The notes under the pieces are model-generated. The model saw only the letters and a program-made list of their open reading frames with translations. It ran no database searches and had not been told where the DNA came from. This document shows positions 1-8,985 of a DNA stretch of 64,000 bases, one piece after another; positions within the stretch are counted from its first letter, which is position 1, and each line of letters begins with the position of its first letter. Origin of the DNA: Planktothrix sp. FACHB-1365. GTDB taxonomy: Bacteria; Cyanobacteriota; Cyanobacteriia; Cyanobacteriales; Microcoleaceae. A program made the position numbers and the translations under genes. The stretch is taken from the NCBI RefSeq assembly GCF_014697575.1, contig NZ_JACJSC010000017.1, positions 1 through 64,000 on the forward strand, read 5' to 3'.

Positions 1-3000
1 TGTTGAGTTGTAGCAGTATCATCAACAAGAATAGGGGGTTGGTTAGGGGGTTCATCAACATTAATATTAACAGTTGCGGTACTAATTCCCCCGTTTCCAT
101 CATTGACAGTATATTCAAAACTTGCAGAACCAGTATAACCGGGTGTGGGAGTAAATACAACTTCTCCAGTATCAGGATTTAAGTTAACTGTACCGTTATT
201 AGGATTATTAACGGATTCAATAATTAAATTATCACCTTCTGGGTCGGTATCGTTATTTAGAGGGTTTAAGGTGACAGGAGTATCTTGTTGAGTTGTAGCA
301 GTATCATCAACAAGAATAGGCGGTTGGTTAGGAAGTTCATCAACATTAATATTAACAGTTGCGGTACTAATTCCCCCGTTTCCATCATTGACAGTATATT
401 CAAAACTTGCAGAACCAGTATAACCGGGTGTGGGAGTAAATACAACTTCTCCGGTATTAGGATTTAGTTCAACTGTACCGTTATTAGAATTATTAACGGA
501 TTCAATAATTAAATTATCACCTTCTGGGTCAGTATCGTTATTTAAAGGGGTTAAGGTGACAGGAAGATCTTGTTGAGTTGTAGCAGTATCATCAACAAGA
601 ATAGGGGGTTGGTTAGGGGGTTCATCAACATTAATATTAACAGTTGCGGTACTCGTCCCCCCGTTTCCATCATTGACAGTATAGTCAAAACTTGCAGGGC
701 CAATATAACCGGGTGTGGGAGTAAATACAACTTCTCCAGTATCAGGATTTAGTTCAACTGTACCGTTATTAGGATTATTAACGGATTCAATAATTAAATT
801 ATCACCTTCTGGGTCAGTATCGTTATTTAGAGGGGTTAAGGTGACAGGAATATCTTGTTGAGTTGTAGCAGTATCATCAACAAGGATAGGGGGTTGGTTA
901 GGGGGTTCATCAACATTAATATTAACAGTTGCGGTACTAATTCCACCATTACCATCATTGACAGTATAGTCAAAACTTGCAGGCCCAATATAACCGGGTG
1001 TAGGAGTAAATACAACTTCTCCAGTATCAGGATTTAAGTTAACTGTACCGTTATTAGGATTATTAACGGATTCAATAATTAAATTATCACCTTCTGGGTC
1101 AGTATCGTTATTTAAAGGGTTTAAGGTGACAGGAGTATCTTGTTGAGTTGTAGCAGTATCATCAACAAGGATAGGGGGTTGGTTGGGTGGCGTATTAATA
1201 TTAACCGTAAGGCTACCTGTAGCAGTTAAAGCGCCTCCTGTACCTTGGCTTCCTGTATTGCCATCATTGAAGCTATAGTTAATCGTAACTGTTTCCGAAG
1301 TATCACCACTATTAGAATAGGCAATTTGTTGTAAAACCGTATCTACTTGAGTTGCTGTCGCATTCGTGAAGGTGAGGAGAAGTTGACCCCCACTATTGTT
1401 GGTGACAGTACCAATGATAGCGCCATTAACTGTTAGATTTCCCCCAGGAGTAAGGGTTCCTAATGTGCCACTTCCGCTAAAAATATCATTCGGATTAGCT
1501 GCACCATCGCGGCTTAAAGTTAGAGTAGATCCAGCATAATTGTTAATAGCATCTAATTCTACATCATTGATAATGGCATTGTTATCGAGAATAACCGGGT
1601 TTTCTCCTAAGATATAACTGGGGTTATTGTTGAGGTCATTAAGTTCAGGTACGTCATTAACAGGCGTAACATTAACGGTGAGGGTATTGTTACCACTAAA
1701 ATCCGTTTCGTCTCCGACTTGAAAGCCAAAATTTGCGTAATTGTCACCATTTGCATTAAGCGGTGAACTAAAATTTAATTGACCAATTTCTGCAATCGGA
1801 ATAATTTGATTAATAGTAACAGCTTGACCACTCAAGTTAAGCGTTCCTTGTGTGGGGAGACTGGTGATTTTCACCTGTTGTAAAGTATCCTCAGTATTGA
1901 GGTCATTAAAGGGGAAATTGGCGGCAACAAAATTATAAGGAGTATCTTCTAAAGTGGTGACATTGTTGTTACTACTGGTGGGAGCAATATTAACTGCACT
2001 GGCTAATAATCCCCCGGTAATAACATCTAAACCCCCTAATTCTTCAGTGGTATTTAAGGGGACATCTGATAATCCGATTAAATCCATGTTGGCATTTACA
2101 TCTGCTGGAAAGATAGCATAACCATAGAAGGTTTCCCCAGGATTAATCCCTAAATCTGCAAAGCTGACATAAATGCCACCAACACTTTGTGATGTACTGG
2201 TGTAAGCCCAACGCATTTGATCTTGATTTGCATCTTGGCGGGTAATTTGGGGAATGACATCGGGAAGCCCAGAATTTCCCCACTCCCCATCACTAATGTT
2301 AATTAACCCCCCGAATTCTGTGGGTTTATTCTGTTCATCAATGCCTAAAATTGGAGTGATAATAACGGGATCATTGAAACCCGGTCTTCCTCGTTCAACT
2401 AATACAAAACCAATACTTTCATTGGTCGTAGGTGAAATTAAGCCTCCGGGTTCTATAAAATCTATTCGTTCAATATTATTATTGTTGTTATTGCCATCTC
2501 CCGTATTCGTAAAAACATTATCAGTTCCTAAGTTTAAAATAGGAGTTCTCAGAGCAACTTCCATGCTGCTATTATAGCCTGAATTTATATTAATTGTTGT
2601 GTCATTGGCAGTGCCATCAAACCACAGAATATCCCTAATTCCTTGAACTTCAGGGTTATCTTTTCGTTGAATTTTCAGAAAATATAAATTCTTGATAATT
2701 TCAAAGGGAACCGTTCCAGCATCAGGAAGAACAATATCAAAAGAATTGAATGTGTTGTTATTTCCTGCATAGTTCATTGTGTAGATTGTATTGGAGTTGT
2801 TAGCACCAGGGGCTTCATAAGTGGTTGCCCCATTTTGCACAAAGGTTCCCCTAAAATTAATTGCAGGTTCAGATAAAATTCCCTTGTAATTTGCGATTGC
2901 TTTTGCACTCAAACACAATGGCGTTTGAATGGTTCCAGTGGTTTCTTCTAACGTCCAATTTCCTCCTAATTCAGCATTTCCAATTAAATTTTTGGAGGCT

Positions 3001-3392
3001 GCAACCTGGGTTTGAGTCAGTTTGGCTAAGTGATGAATAAAAGACTTTCCTAAATTCCCCTGAGCAATATTACAGCCATATAATAATAAGTCGGTATGTT
3101 GGGTAAAAGCAGTTTGCCATTGTTTGATTTGAGGTGCATATTGATTCAGAGTATGGGTATTTAATTCGGTATTTCCTAATTTTAATTCTGCGGGACTTCC
3201 GTGAGAAATAATATGGAGAGATTGAATATTTTTGCGATGACTGAGAACAGAAGTTATTTCTTGAATTCCATTTTTGTTAGGAGAAAAAATAATAACTTCT
3301 GCGTTTGGATTGACTTCTTCTAATAAGATGTGATAATCTTTAACACGAGCATCAATAAAAACGATGGCTTTTTCTTGCTGTTGTAATGACAT
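1..3392 (-). CDS. Giant DUF4347 surface protein with tandem Ig/cadherin-like repeats (3' end outside window)
   Basis: A single minus-strand frame is open from an ATG at 3392 to the left edge, at least 1130 residues; the C-terminus is missing. I read several stretches of it and saw no stop. Residues 1 to about 170 match the DUF4347 head found on large cyanobacterial surface and RTX proteins (start MSLQQQEKAIVFIDARV, later LLLYGCNIAQG). A middle region of unknown fold follows, then cadherin-like sequence (LTVNVTPVND; ILDNNAIINDVELD), then from about nt 1170 to nt 1 near-identical 95-residue repeats containing PPILVDDTATTQQ, NDTDPEGDNLIIESV and YTVNDGNGG. This is the Ig-like/cadherin-like repeat type of secreted adhesins. 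No classical signal peptide is evident at the start. Probably an exported adhesin or matrix protein; the secretion route cannot be seen here. A second DUF4347 protein lies at 24608-29092. Confidence 0.85.
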   Translation of the reverse strand, partial: MSLQQQEKAIVFIDARVKDYHILLEEVNPNAEVIIFSPNKNGIQEITSVLSHRKNIQSLHIISHGSPAELKLGNTELNTHTLNQYAPQIKQWQTAFTQHTDLLLYGCNIAQGNLGKSFIHHLAKLTQTQVAASKNLIGNAELGGNWTLEETTGTIQTPLCLSAKAIANYKGILSEPAINFRGTFVQNGATTYEAPGANNSNTIYTMNYAGNNNTFNSFDIVLPDAGTVPFEIIKNLYFLKIQRKDNPEVQGIRDILWFDGTANDTTININSGYNSSMEVALRTPILNLGTDNVFTNTGDGNNNNNNIERIDFIEPGGLISPTTNESIGFVLVERGRPGFNDPVIITPILGIDEQNKPTEFGGLINISDGEWGNSGLPDVIPQITRQDANQDQMRWAYTSTSQSVGGIYVSFADLGINPGETFYGYAIFPADVNANMDLIGLSDVPLNTTEELGGLDVITGGLLASAVNIAPTSSNNNVTTLEDTPYNFVAANFPFNDLNTEDTLQQVKITSLPTQGTLNLSGQAVTINQIIPIAEIGQLNFSSPLNANGDNYANFGFQVGDETDFSGNNTLTVNVTPVNDVPELNDLNNNPSYILGENPVILDNNAIINDVELDAINNYAGSTLTLSRDGAANPNDIFSGSGTLGTLTPGGNLTVNGAIIGTVTNNSGGQLLLTFTNATATQVDTVLQQIAYSNSGDTSETVTINYSFNDGNTGSQGTGGALTATGSLTVNINTPPNQPPILVDDTATTQQDTPVTLNPLNNDTDPEGDNLIIESVNNPNNGTVNLNPDTGEVVFTPTPGYIGPASFDYTVNDGNGGISTATVNINVDEPPNQPPILVDDTATTQQDIPVTLTPLNNDTDPEGDNLIIESVNNPNNGTVELNPDTGEVVFTPTPGYIGPASFDYTVNDGNGGTSTATVNINVDEPPNQPPILVDDTATTQQDLPVTLTPLNNDTDPEGDNLIIESVNNSNNGTVELNPNTGEVVFTPTPGYTGSASFEYTVNDGNGGISTATVNINVDELPNQPPILVDDTATTQQDTPVTLNPLNNDTDPEGDNLIIESVNNPNNGTVNLNPDTGEVVFTPTPGYTGSASFEYTVNDGNGGISTATVNINVDEPPNQPPILVDDTATTQ
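24..1164. repeat. Four tandem 285-bp coding repeats (95 aa each)
   Basis: The landmark CAACAAGAATAGG/CAACAAGGATAGG recurs at about 24, 309, 594, 879 and 1164, an exact 285-bp period. Copies differ at only a few positions, so duplication or gene conversion is recent. Each unit encodes one Ig-like domain of the minus-strand surface protein. The array continues past the left edge, so total copy number is unknown. Confidence 0.95.
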
Positions 3393-3686
3393 ACCCAGAT
3401 AGTCCTAATTTTAATTTAAAATGAGGTTGAAGTTTATTATGTAGATGCAAATATCCCTATCACCTAAACCTTTTATATAAGTTCTAGGTCTAGGCAAATA
3501 CTCTGTATTTTCAAATCAATACACAGCTAAAATCTAGCTGTATAGGTGGTTGAAACCAACTGAATCAACCTCATTGTAGCCAGCCATATATTTTTTGTGC
3601 TTATACCTAAGATATAGATTTTTAAAGACTGACTGTGTAGTTATTTTCTATAATTTTGATAAATATTGTTATTTTAAATTCAAAAA

Positions 3687-4095
3687 AGAAACCGGGTTTC
3701 TGAAGTTATCTTGATTTCTGAAAACAAATTTAGTAGAGAAACCCGGTTTCTAACAACTTAGCGCTGACTCACAGAAACCGGGTTTCTGAAGTGATCTTGA
3801 TTTCTCACAACAAATCTAACAGAGAAACCCGGTTTCTAACAACTTAGCGCTGACTCACAGAAACCGGGTTTCTGAAGTGATCTTGATTTCTCGCAACAAA
3901 TCTACCAAAGAAACCCGGTTTCTAGCAACTGAGTGAAGGCTAACAGAAACCGGGTTTCTGAAGTTATGTTGATTTCTCACAAGAAATTTACTAGAGAAAC
4001 CCGGTTTCTAACAACTTAGTGCTGACTCACAGAAACCGGGTTTCTGAAGTTATGTTGATTTCTCGCAATAAATCTACTAGAGAAACCCGGTTTCT
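3687..4095. repeat. Array of five 86-bp units built on AGAAACCGGGTTTCT palindromes
   Basis: Units begin at 3687, 3773, 3859, 3945 and 4031, spacing exactly 86 bp. Each has a left palindrome AGAAACCGGGTTTCT, about 35 bp of interior (GAAGTTATCTTGATTTCT...), a right palindrome AGAAACCCGGTTTCT, then a 21-bp spacer (AACAACTTAGCGCTGACTCAC). The two ends are reverse complements and each is itself palindromic, so one unit can fold as two small hairpins or one long one. The array ends seven bases short of the xfp stop codon. The remaining intergenic DNA (3393-3686) is AT-rich and presumably holds the promoter of the surface-protein gene; I see no other feature there. Confidence 0.95.
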
Positions 4096-4101
4096 AGGAA
4101 T

Positions 4102-6510
4102 TTAAAACGGCCATTTCCAATTCACAATTTCATCTTTGTCAATGCCCTGTTCATAGGCATAATTGACATTTTCGATGATAGCATTTCTCATGCGTTCCCG
4201 AACGTAAGCCGCCGCCGAACCTAATTTAGGTACTCGGTCAATGACATCCATCACCAAATTAAAACGGTCAACTTGGTTATTAATGGCTAACTCTAAGGGA
4301 GTATTAATATTCCCCTTTTCTTTATACCCTCGGACGTGCAAGTTCGGGTGATTTTTCCGCCGATAAGCTAACTTGTGAATTAACCAAGGATAACCATGAA
4401 AATTAAAGATAATCGGTTTATCCGTCGTAAACAAACTATCAAAATCGCGGTCTGATAACCCGTGTGGATGTTCCGTATCCGGTTGTAACTTAAATAAATC
4501 CACCACGTTGACAAACCGAACTTTCAAATCAGGAATTTCTTCCCGTAAAATTGCCGTAGCTGCGAGAGATTCCATTGTCGCCACATCGCCACAACTCGCC
4601 ATAATCACATCAGGAATATCCGGGTCTTTTCCACAATCATCATTACTCGCCCATTCCCAAATCCCAATCCCTTTGGTACAATGTTTAATCGCCTCATCCA
4701 TTGTTAAAAATTGCAGGTGTTTTTGTTTATCTGCAACAATCACATTGATATAATCCGTACTCTTTAAACAATGGTCAGCAACGGATAATAAACAGTTAGC
4801 ATCTGGTGGTAAATAAATCCGAGTCACACTGGCGCTTTTATTTGTTACCACATCTAAAAATCCGGGGTCTTGATGACTAAACCCGTTATGATCTTGTCGC
4901 CAAACCGTTGAAGACAATAGAATATTTAACGAAGAAATCGGCGCTCGCCAAGACACTTCATTTTTACAAATATCCAACCATTTTGCGTGTTGGTTGAACA
5001 TGGAATCAATCACATGAGCAAAGGCTTCATAGGTGTGGAAAAATCCATGACGTCCTGTTAGCAAATACCCTTCTAACCAGCCTTCTAAGGTATGCTCACT
5101 TAACATTTCCATCACCCGACCATCGGTGGCTAACTCGCTTCCGTCTAAATCTTCTGGGTAAAATTCAGCTAACCAAGTTTTTTTACTAACCTCATAAACC
5201 GGATTTAAACGATTAGAAGCCGTTTCATCGGGGCCAAACATTCGGAAATTGTGGAGATTATTCCGCATCACATCCCGCAGAAAATTACCCAAAAGCTTTG
5301 TATTTTCAACTTCCGACTTCCCTGGATGTTCCACAGAAACCCCATATTGCCGAAAATCGGGTAACTTTAAGTCCTTCCGCAGTGTGCCACCGTTGGCATG
5401 GGGACTCGCACTCATGCGTTTAGTTCCTTGGGGGGCTAACGCCTTCAGTTCAGGAATTAAACGGCCATTTTCATCAAATAATTCTTCCGGTTTATAACTC
5501 CGCATCCAATCTTCTAATAACTGAAGATGGGGCGGGTTTGTCGTTACATCCGCCATGGGGACTTGGTGTGCTCGCCAAAACCCTTCAACTTTATGACCAT
5601 CCACATCGGCTGGGCCCGTCCACCCTTTGGGACTGCGTAACACAATCATCGGCCACATCGGACGTTTAGCCGTACCCGTTGACCGGGCTTCCCCTTGAAT
5701 AGCTTTAATTTCAGTAATGGCTTCTTCTAAGGTCGCCGCCATTTTCTGGTGCATTAAGGTTGGGTCTGACCCTTCCACAAAATAAGGTTTATAGCCATAA
5801 CCTTTAAACAGTGCTTCTAATTCCTCATGGCTAATCCGCGATAAAATAGTCGGGTTGGCAATTTTATACCCATTCAAATGCAGAACAGGCAACACCGCCC
5901 CATCTCGAATCGGGTTAATAAATTTGTTAGAATGCCAAGCAGTGGCTAAAGCTCCGGTTTCCGCTTCTCCGTCTCCTACCACACAAACGGAGATTAAATC
6001 GGGGTTATCAAACACAGATCCATAGGCGTGAGATAAACTATAGCCTAACTCCCCTCCTTCATGAATAGAACCAGGGGTTTCTGGGGTACAATGGCTTCCA
6101 ATACCCCCAGGGAAGGAGAACTGTTTGAAGAATTTCTGCATCCCGTCCCCATCTTCGCTAATATTGGGGTAAATTTCCGAGTAGGTTCCTTCTAAGTAAA
6201 CTGGAGCTAATACTCCGGGTGCACCATGACCTGGGCCAGCGAGATAAATCATATCCAGGTCGTATTTTTTAATCAAGCGGTTGAGGTGAATGTAAATAAA
6301 ACTCAACCCTGGACTGGAGCCCCAATGTCCTAATAACCGATGTTTAACGTCTGAGGGTTTGAGCGGTTCCTTTAATAAAGGATTTTCTCGCAAATAAATC
6401 ATACCAACGGCTAGGTAATTACAAGCTCGCCAGTAAGCGTTAATCTTAAGCAGTTCCTCCTCATTCAAAGGGTTATTCAACTCAATGGGTTTATCTGGTG
6501 CAGCTACCAT
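4102..6510 (-). CDS. xfp: Phosphoketolase (xylulose-5-P/fructose-6-P)
   Basis: Full-length 802-residue thiamine-diphosphate enzyme that cleaves xylulose-5-phosphate and/or fructose-6-phosphate to acetyl phosphate plus glyceraldehyde-3-phosphate or erythrose-4-phosphate. Visible hallmarks are GHWG near residue 63, AGPGHGAPG near 91-99, the diphosphate/Mg motif GDGEAETG at 179-186, and family blocks such as [13 protein letters not shown] and [10 protein letters not shown]. Length and ending ([10 protein letters not shown]) are typical of cyanobacterial Xfp. It diverges from the phosphatase/ackA pair across about 400 bp. With AckA downstream on the other strand it would convert sugar phosphates to acetate plus ATP, a bypass used in cyanobacteria in the dark or under mixotrophy. 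Substrate preference cannot be read from sequence alone. Confidence 0.97.
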   Translation of the reverse strand: MVAAPDKPIELNNPLNEEELLKINAYWRACNYLAVGMIYLRENPLLKEPLKPSDVKHRLLGHWGSSPGLSFIYIHLNRLIKKYDLDMIYLAGPGHGAPGVLAPVYLEGTYSEIYPNISEDGDGMQKFFKQFSFPGGIGSHCTPETPGSIHEGGELGYSLSHAYGSVFDNPDLISVCVVGDGEAETGALATAWHSNKFINPIRDGAVLPVLHLNGYKIANPTILSRISHEELEALFKGYGYKPYFVEGSDPTLMHQKMAATLEEAITEIKAIQGEARSTGTAKRPMWPMIVLRSPKGWTGPADVDGHKVEGFWRAHQVPMADVTTNPPHLQLLEDWMRSYKPEELFDENGRLIPELKALAPQGTKRMSASPHANGGTLRKDLKLPDFRQYGVSVEHPGKSEVENTKLLGNFLRDVMRNNLHNFRMFGPDETASNRLNPVYEVSKKTWLAEFYPEDLDGSELATDGRVMEMLSEHTLEGWLEGYLLTGRHGFFHTYEAFAHVIDSMFNQHAKWLDICKNEVSWRAPISSLNILLSSTVWRQDHNGFSHQDPGFLDVVTNKSASVTRIYLPPDANCLLSVADHCLKSTDYINVIVADKQKHLQFLTMDEAIKHCTKGIGIWEWASNDDCGKDPDIPDVIMASCGDVATMESLAATAILREEIPDLKVRFVNVVDLFKLQPDTEHPHGLSDRDFDSLFTTDKPIIFNFHGYPWLIHKLAYRRKNHPNLHVRGYKEKGNINTPLELAINNQVDRFNLVMDVIDRVPKLGSAAAYVRERMRNAIIENVNYAYEQGIDKDEIVNWKWPF

Positions 6511-6919
6511 AAATCCTGACCGTTATAAAGGGTTTTCGTTTTTCAACTTTTGAGAGTATAGGATATCTTGAAAACGGCGGTTTGCAGTTTTGTATACACC
6601 CTATTGTTGAAAATTTGGTTAAATCATAGCACTGAATCTTGATTGCAGAGACATAATATTTTTATTCTTATTATTTTTTTAAGATTTGACTGGGTTAACG
6701 TTTATAACGAGGAAACTTTAACAAAAGATTAAAATTCTACTTAAAACAGTTAAAGATTTTTGATTAATCTGGGAAATCACAGCCGATATGTTAAGCTAAC
6801 GACAACCTGATAGGATAGGGAGAATTTGAACCCAAGTTCTACCCCATGTCTATATTCAGGAATAGGCTCTTAGGGGGATGTCAACCTGATTCCTCACTGT
6901 ATCTCCTCACTGGCTAAAA
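6511..6919. other. Divergent intergenic region xfp / phosphatase
   Basis: About 410 bp of AT-rich DNA between divergent genes, so it must contain both promoters. I see no confident -10/-35 pair, NtcA site, riboswitch or RNA gene. A GATAGGATAGGG stretch near 6810 and TATGTTAAGCTAAC near 6787 are the only short motifs that stand out. Confidence 0.5.
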
Positions 6920-7561
6920 ATGATGAGCGTTAAACTGTATTTTTTGAGACATGGAGAAACCACCTATAGTCAACAAGGCGGTTATTGTGGAAATTTAGAT
7001 CCAGATTTAACCGAAAATGGCTTAAAGATGGCGGCTCAATTTGCTAAATCTTACCAAAATTTACCTTGGGTTGCTGCATTTGTAAGTCCCATGAAACGAA
7101 CCATTGCAACTGCAAAACCCTTGTGCGAAGCGGTGGGTTTAGAAATGCAATTTCGAGACGGTTTAAAAGAAATTGCCTATGGAGAATGGGAAGGAAAATC
7201 ACCGCAAACCGTTAATGAAAGTTACCATGATGAGTATGTTCGCTGGTTAACTGATCCCGGTTGGAATGCACCTACAGGCGGCGAAAAAGGGGTTGATATT
7301 GCTCGTCGTTGTGCTCCGGTGCTTCAAGAAATAGGAGAACGTTATCAATCCGGTAATATTTTAATTGTATCTCATAAAGCCACAATTAGAATTATGATCT
7401 GTGAATTATTAGGAATTGATATTGGCAGATTTCGCGATCGCATTGCCATGCCCACAGGGGCCGTTAGTATAGTAGAATTATCGTCTCATGGGCCGTTATT
7501 ACACGTTTTAGCAGATCGGTGTCATTTAGATGAAACCTTACGGTCTTCTATTGGAACCTAG
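6920..7561 (+). CDS. Histidine phosphatase family protein (phosphoglycerate-mutase-like)
   Basis: 213-residue member of the histidine phosphatase superfamily. The catalytic RHGE is at residues 10-13 (FLRHGETTY), the second active-site histidine is H152 (IVSHKATIR), and the substrate-pocket motif SPMKRTIATA is at about 56-65. The acid residue lies in EIAYGEWEG. The first two codons are both ATG (6920, 6923) and either may be used. It lies 112 bp upstream of ackA in the same direction and is probably cotranscribed. Members of this family range from cofactor-dependent mutases to broad sugar-phosphate phosphatases. Position next to xfp/ackA suggests a role in sugar-phosphate handling, but the exact substrate is unknown. 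Confidence 0.88.
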   Translation: MMSVKLYFLRHGETTYSQQGGYCGNLDPDLTENGLKMAAQFAKSYQNLPWVAAFVSPMKRTIATAKPLCEAVGLEMQFRDGLKEIAYGEWEGKSPQTVNESYHDEYVRWLTDPGWNAPTGGEKGVDIARRCAPVLQEIGERYQSGNILIVSHKATIRIMICELLGIDIGRFRDRIAMPTGAVSIVELSSHGPLLHVLADRCHLDETLRSSIGT

Positions 7562-7673
7562 AACCCGGATTTAACGGATTAATTGGATTGCCCATAAAAT
7601 TTAGTTTATGTTTTCGGGTTTGGGTTAAATTGATGATATTATTATTTATCTTAATTTTTACCGAATTTACCTT

Positions 7674-8897
7674 ATGAAAATTTTAGTATTAAATGCGGGT
7701 TCAAGTTCTCAAAAAAGCTGTTTGTATGAAATTACAAAATCTACATTACCCGACTATCCCTTACACCCGATTTGGGAAGCAACCATTGATTGGACAGCTT
7801 CTCAAGAATTTGGGTTAATGAAAGTGAAAACTTTAAAGGTTAAGCAAGAATATCAAATCGATTTAACCTCTAAACAAGACGCGATCGCTCAAATGTTTAA
7901 TACCCTAAGTGCAGGGGAAACAAAAGTATTAAATCACCTTTCAGAAATTAATATTGTCGGTCATCGTGTCGTCCATGGCGGCTCAGATTATTCTGAAGCC
8001 ATATTGATTAATGAAAAAGTAAAAGAAGCCATTCAATCTTTAATTCCCCTCGCCCCAACCCATAATCCTGCCCATTTAGAAGGAATTGAAGCCGTTGAAA
8101 GGTTATTAGGAACTGTCCCCCAAGTAGCAGTATTTGATACCGCTTTTCATCGAAAAATGCCCGATTATGTAACAGTTTATCCGATTCCTTATCAATATTT
8201 ACAAGAAGGAATCAAACGCTATGGATTTCATGGAACTAGCCATAAATATTGTGCCAAACAAACGGCTAAAATTCTAGGTAAACCCTTAGAATTCTTAAAA
8301 ATAATTACCTGTCATTTAGGAAATGGATGTTCCTTAGCCGCCATTCAAGATGGAATTAGTATTAATACCACGATGGGATTTACCCCCTTAGAAGGATTAA
8401 TGATGGGAACTCGAAGCGGTTCGATTGATCCCTCTATTGTTTTATATTTACAAGGAAAATATCAATATGATGTGCATCAAATTAATCAAATTTTAAATAA
8501 AGAATCCGGCTTAAAAGGAATTGTCGAGGAGTCGGGAGATATGCGATATATCTTAACCGAAATGAAAGCCGGAAATCCCAAAGCAAAACTCGCCTTTGAA
8601 ATGTATATTCATCGCTTAAAAATGGGAATAGGGCAAATGTTAGCAAGCTTAGGCGGTTTAGATGCGTTAGTGTTTACCGCCGGAGTCGGAGAACACGCCG
8701 AACAAGTTCGAGAAGCCACTTGTCAAGGATGGGAGTTTTTAGGGTTAAAATTAGATTTAGAAAAAAATGCCTCTCACCCCGTTGACGAAGAAATTTCTAC
8801 CGCAGATTCAAAGGTTAAAATATTAGTCATTCATACGGAGGAAGATTGGGCGATCGCAACAGAATGTTGGCATTTATTGAATTCTAATACACAATAA
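7674..8897 (+). CDS. ackA: Acetate kinase
   Basis: 407-residue acetokinase of the ASKHA fold, catalysing acetyl phosphate + ADP to acetate + ATP. The N-terminal signature LVLNAGSSSQKSCLYE, the substrate arginine motif GHRVVHGG, DTAFHRKMPDY, FHGTSHKY, the phosphate motif CHLGNGCS and FTAGVGEHAEQVRE are all present. Length is normal. A HIP1 octamer (GCGATCGC-type) lies inside the gene near 7880. No pta (phosphotransacetylase) gene is next to it; instead the phosphoketolase gene on the other side of the cluster supplies acetyl phosphate, which gives a short ATP-yielding route from pentose or hexose phosphates to acetate. Confidence 0.97.
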   Translation: MKILVLNAGSSSQKSCLYEITKSTLPDYPLHPIWEATIDWTASQEFGLMKVKTLKVKQEYQIDLTSKQDAIAQMFNTLSAGETKVLNHLSEINIVGHRVVHGGSDYSEAILINEKVKEAIQSLIPLAPTHNPAHLEGIEAVERLLGTVPQVAVFDTAFHRKMPDYVTVYPIPYQYLQEGIKRYGFHGTSHKYCAKQTAKILGKPLEFLKIITCHLGNGCSLAAIQDGISINTTMGFTPLEGLMMGTRSGSIDPSIVLYLQGKYQYDVHQINQILNKESGLKGIVEESGDMRYILTEMKAGNPKAKLAFEMYIHRLKMGIGQMLASLGGLDALVFTAGVGEHAEQVREATCQGWEFLGLKLDLEKNASHPVDEEISTADSKVKILVIHTEEDWAIATECWHLLNSNTQ

Positions 8898-8985
8898 TAA
8901 GGGGTTAGGGGTGAATTTTAAATGCGTAACAGCTTAACTTATCCCCTTTGCTGTAAGCAGTTTAGGGGACATAGAGGCGACCTAT

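Noticed and set aside
2254-2577. 107-residue plus-strand frame
   Set aside because: Lies opposite the continuous minus-strand surface-protein frame; composition is a shadow of it.
3687-4095. CRISPR array
   Set aside because: Period is regular, but spacers are not unique (the 21-bp spacer and interior are themselves repeated) and no cas genes are present.
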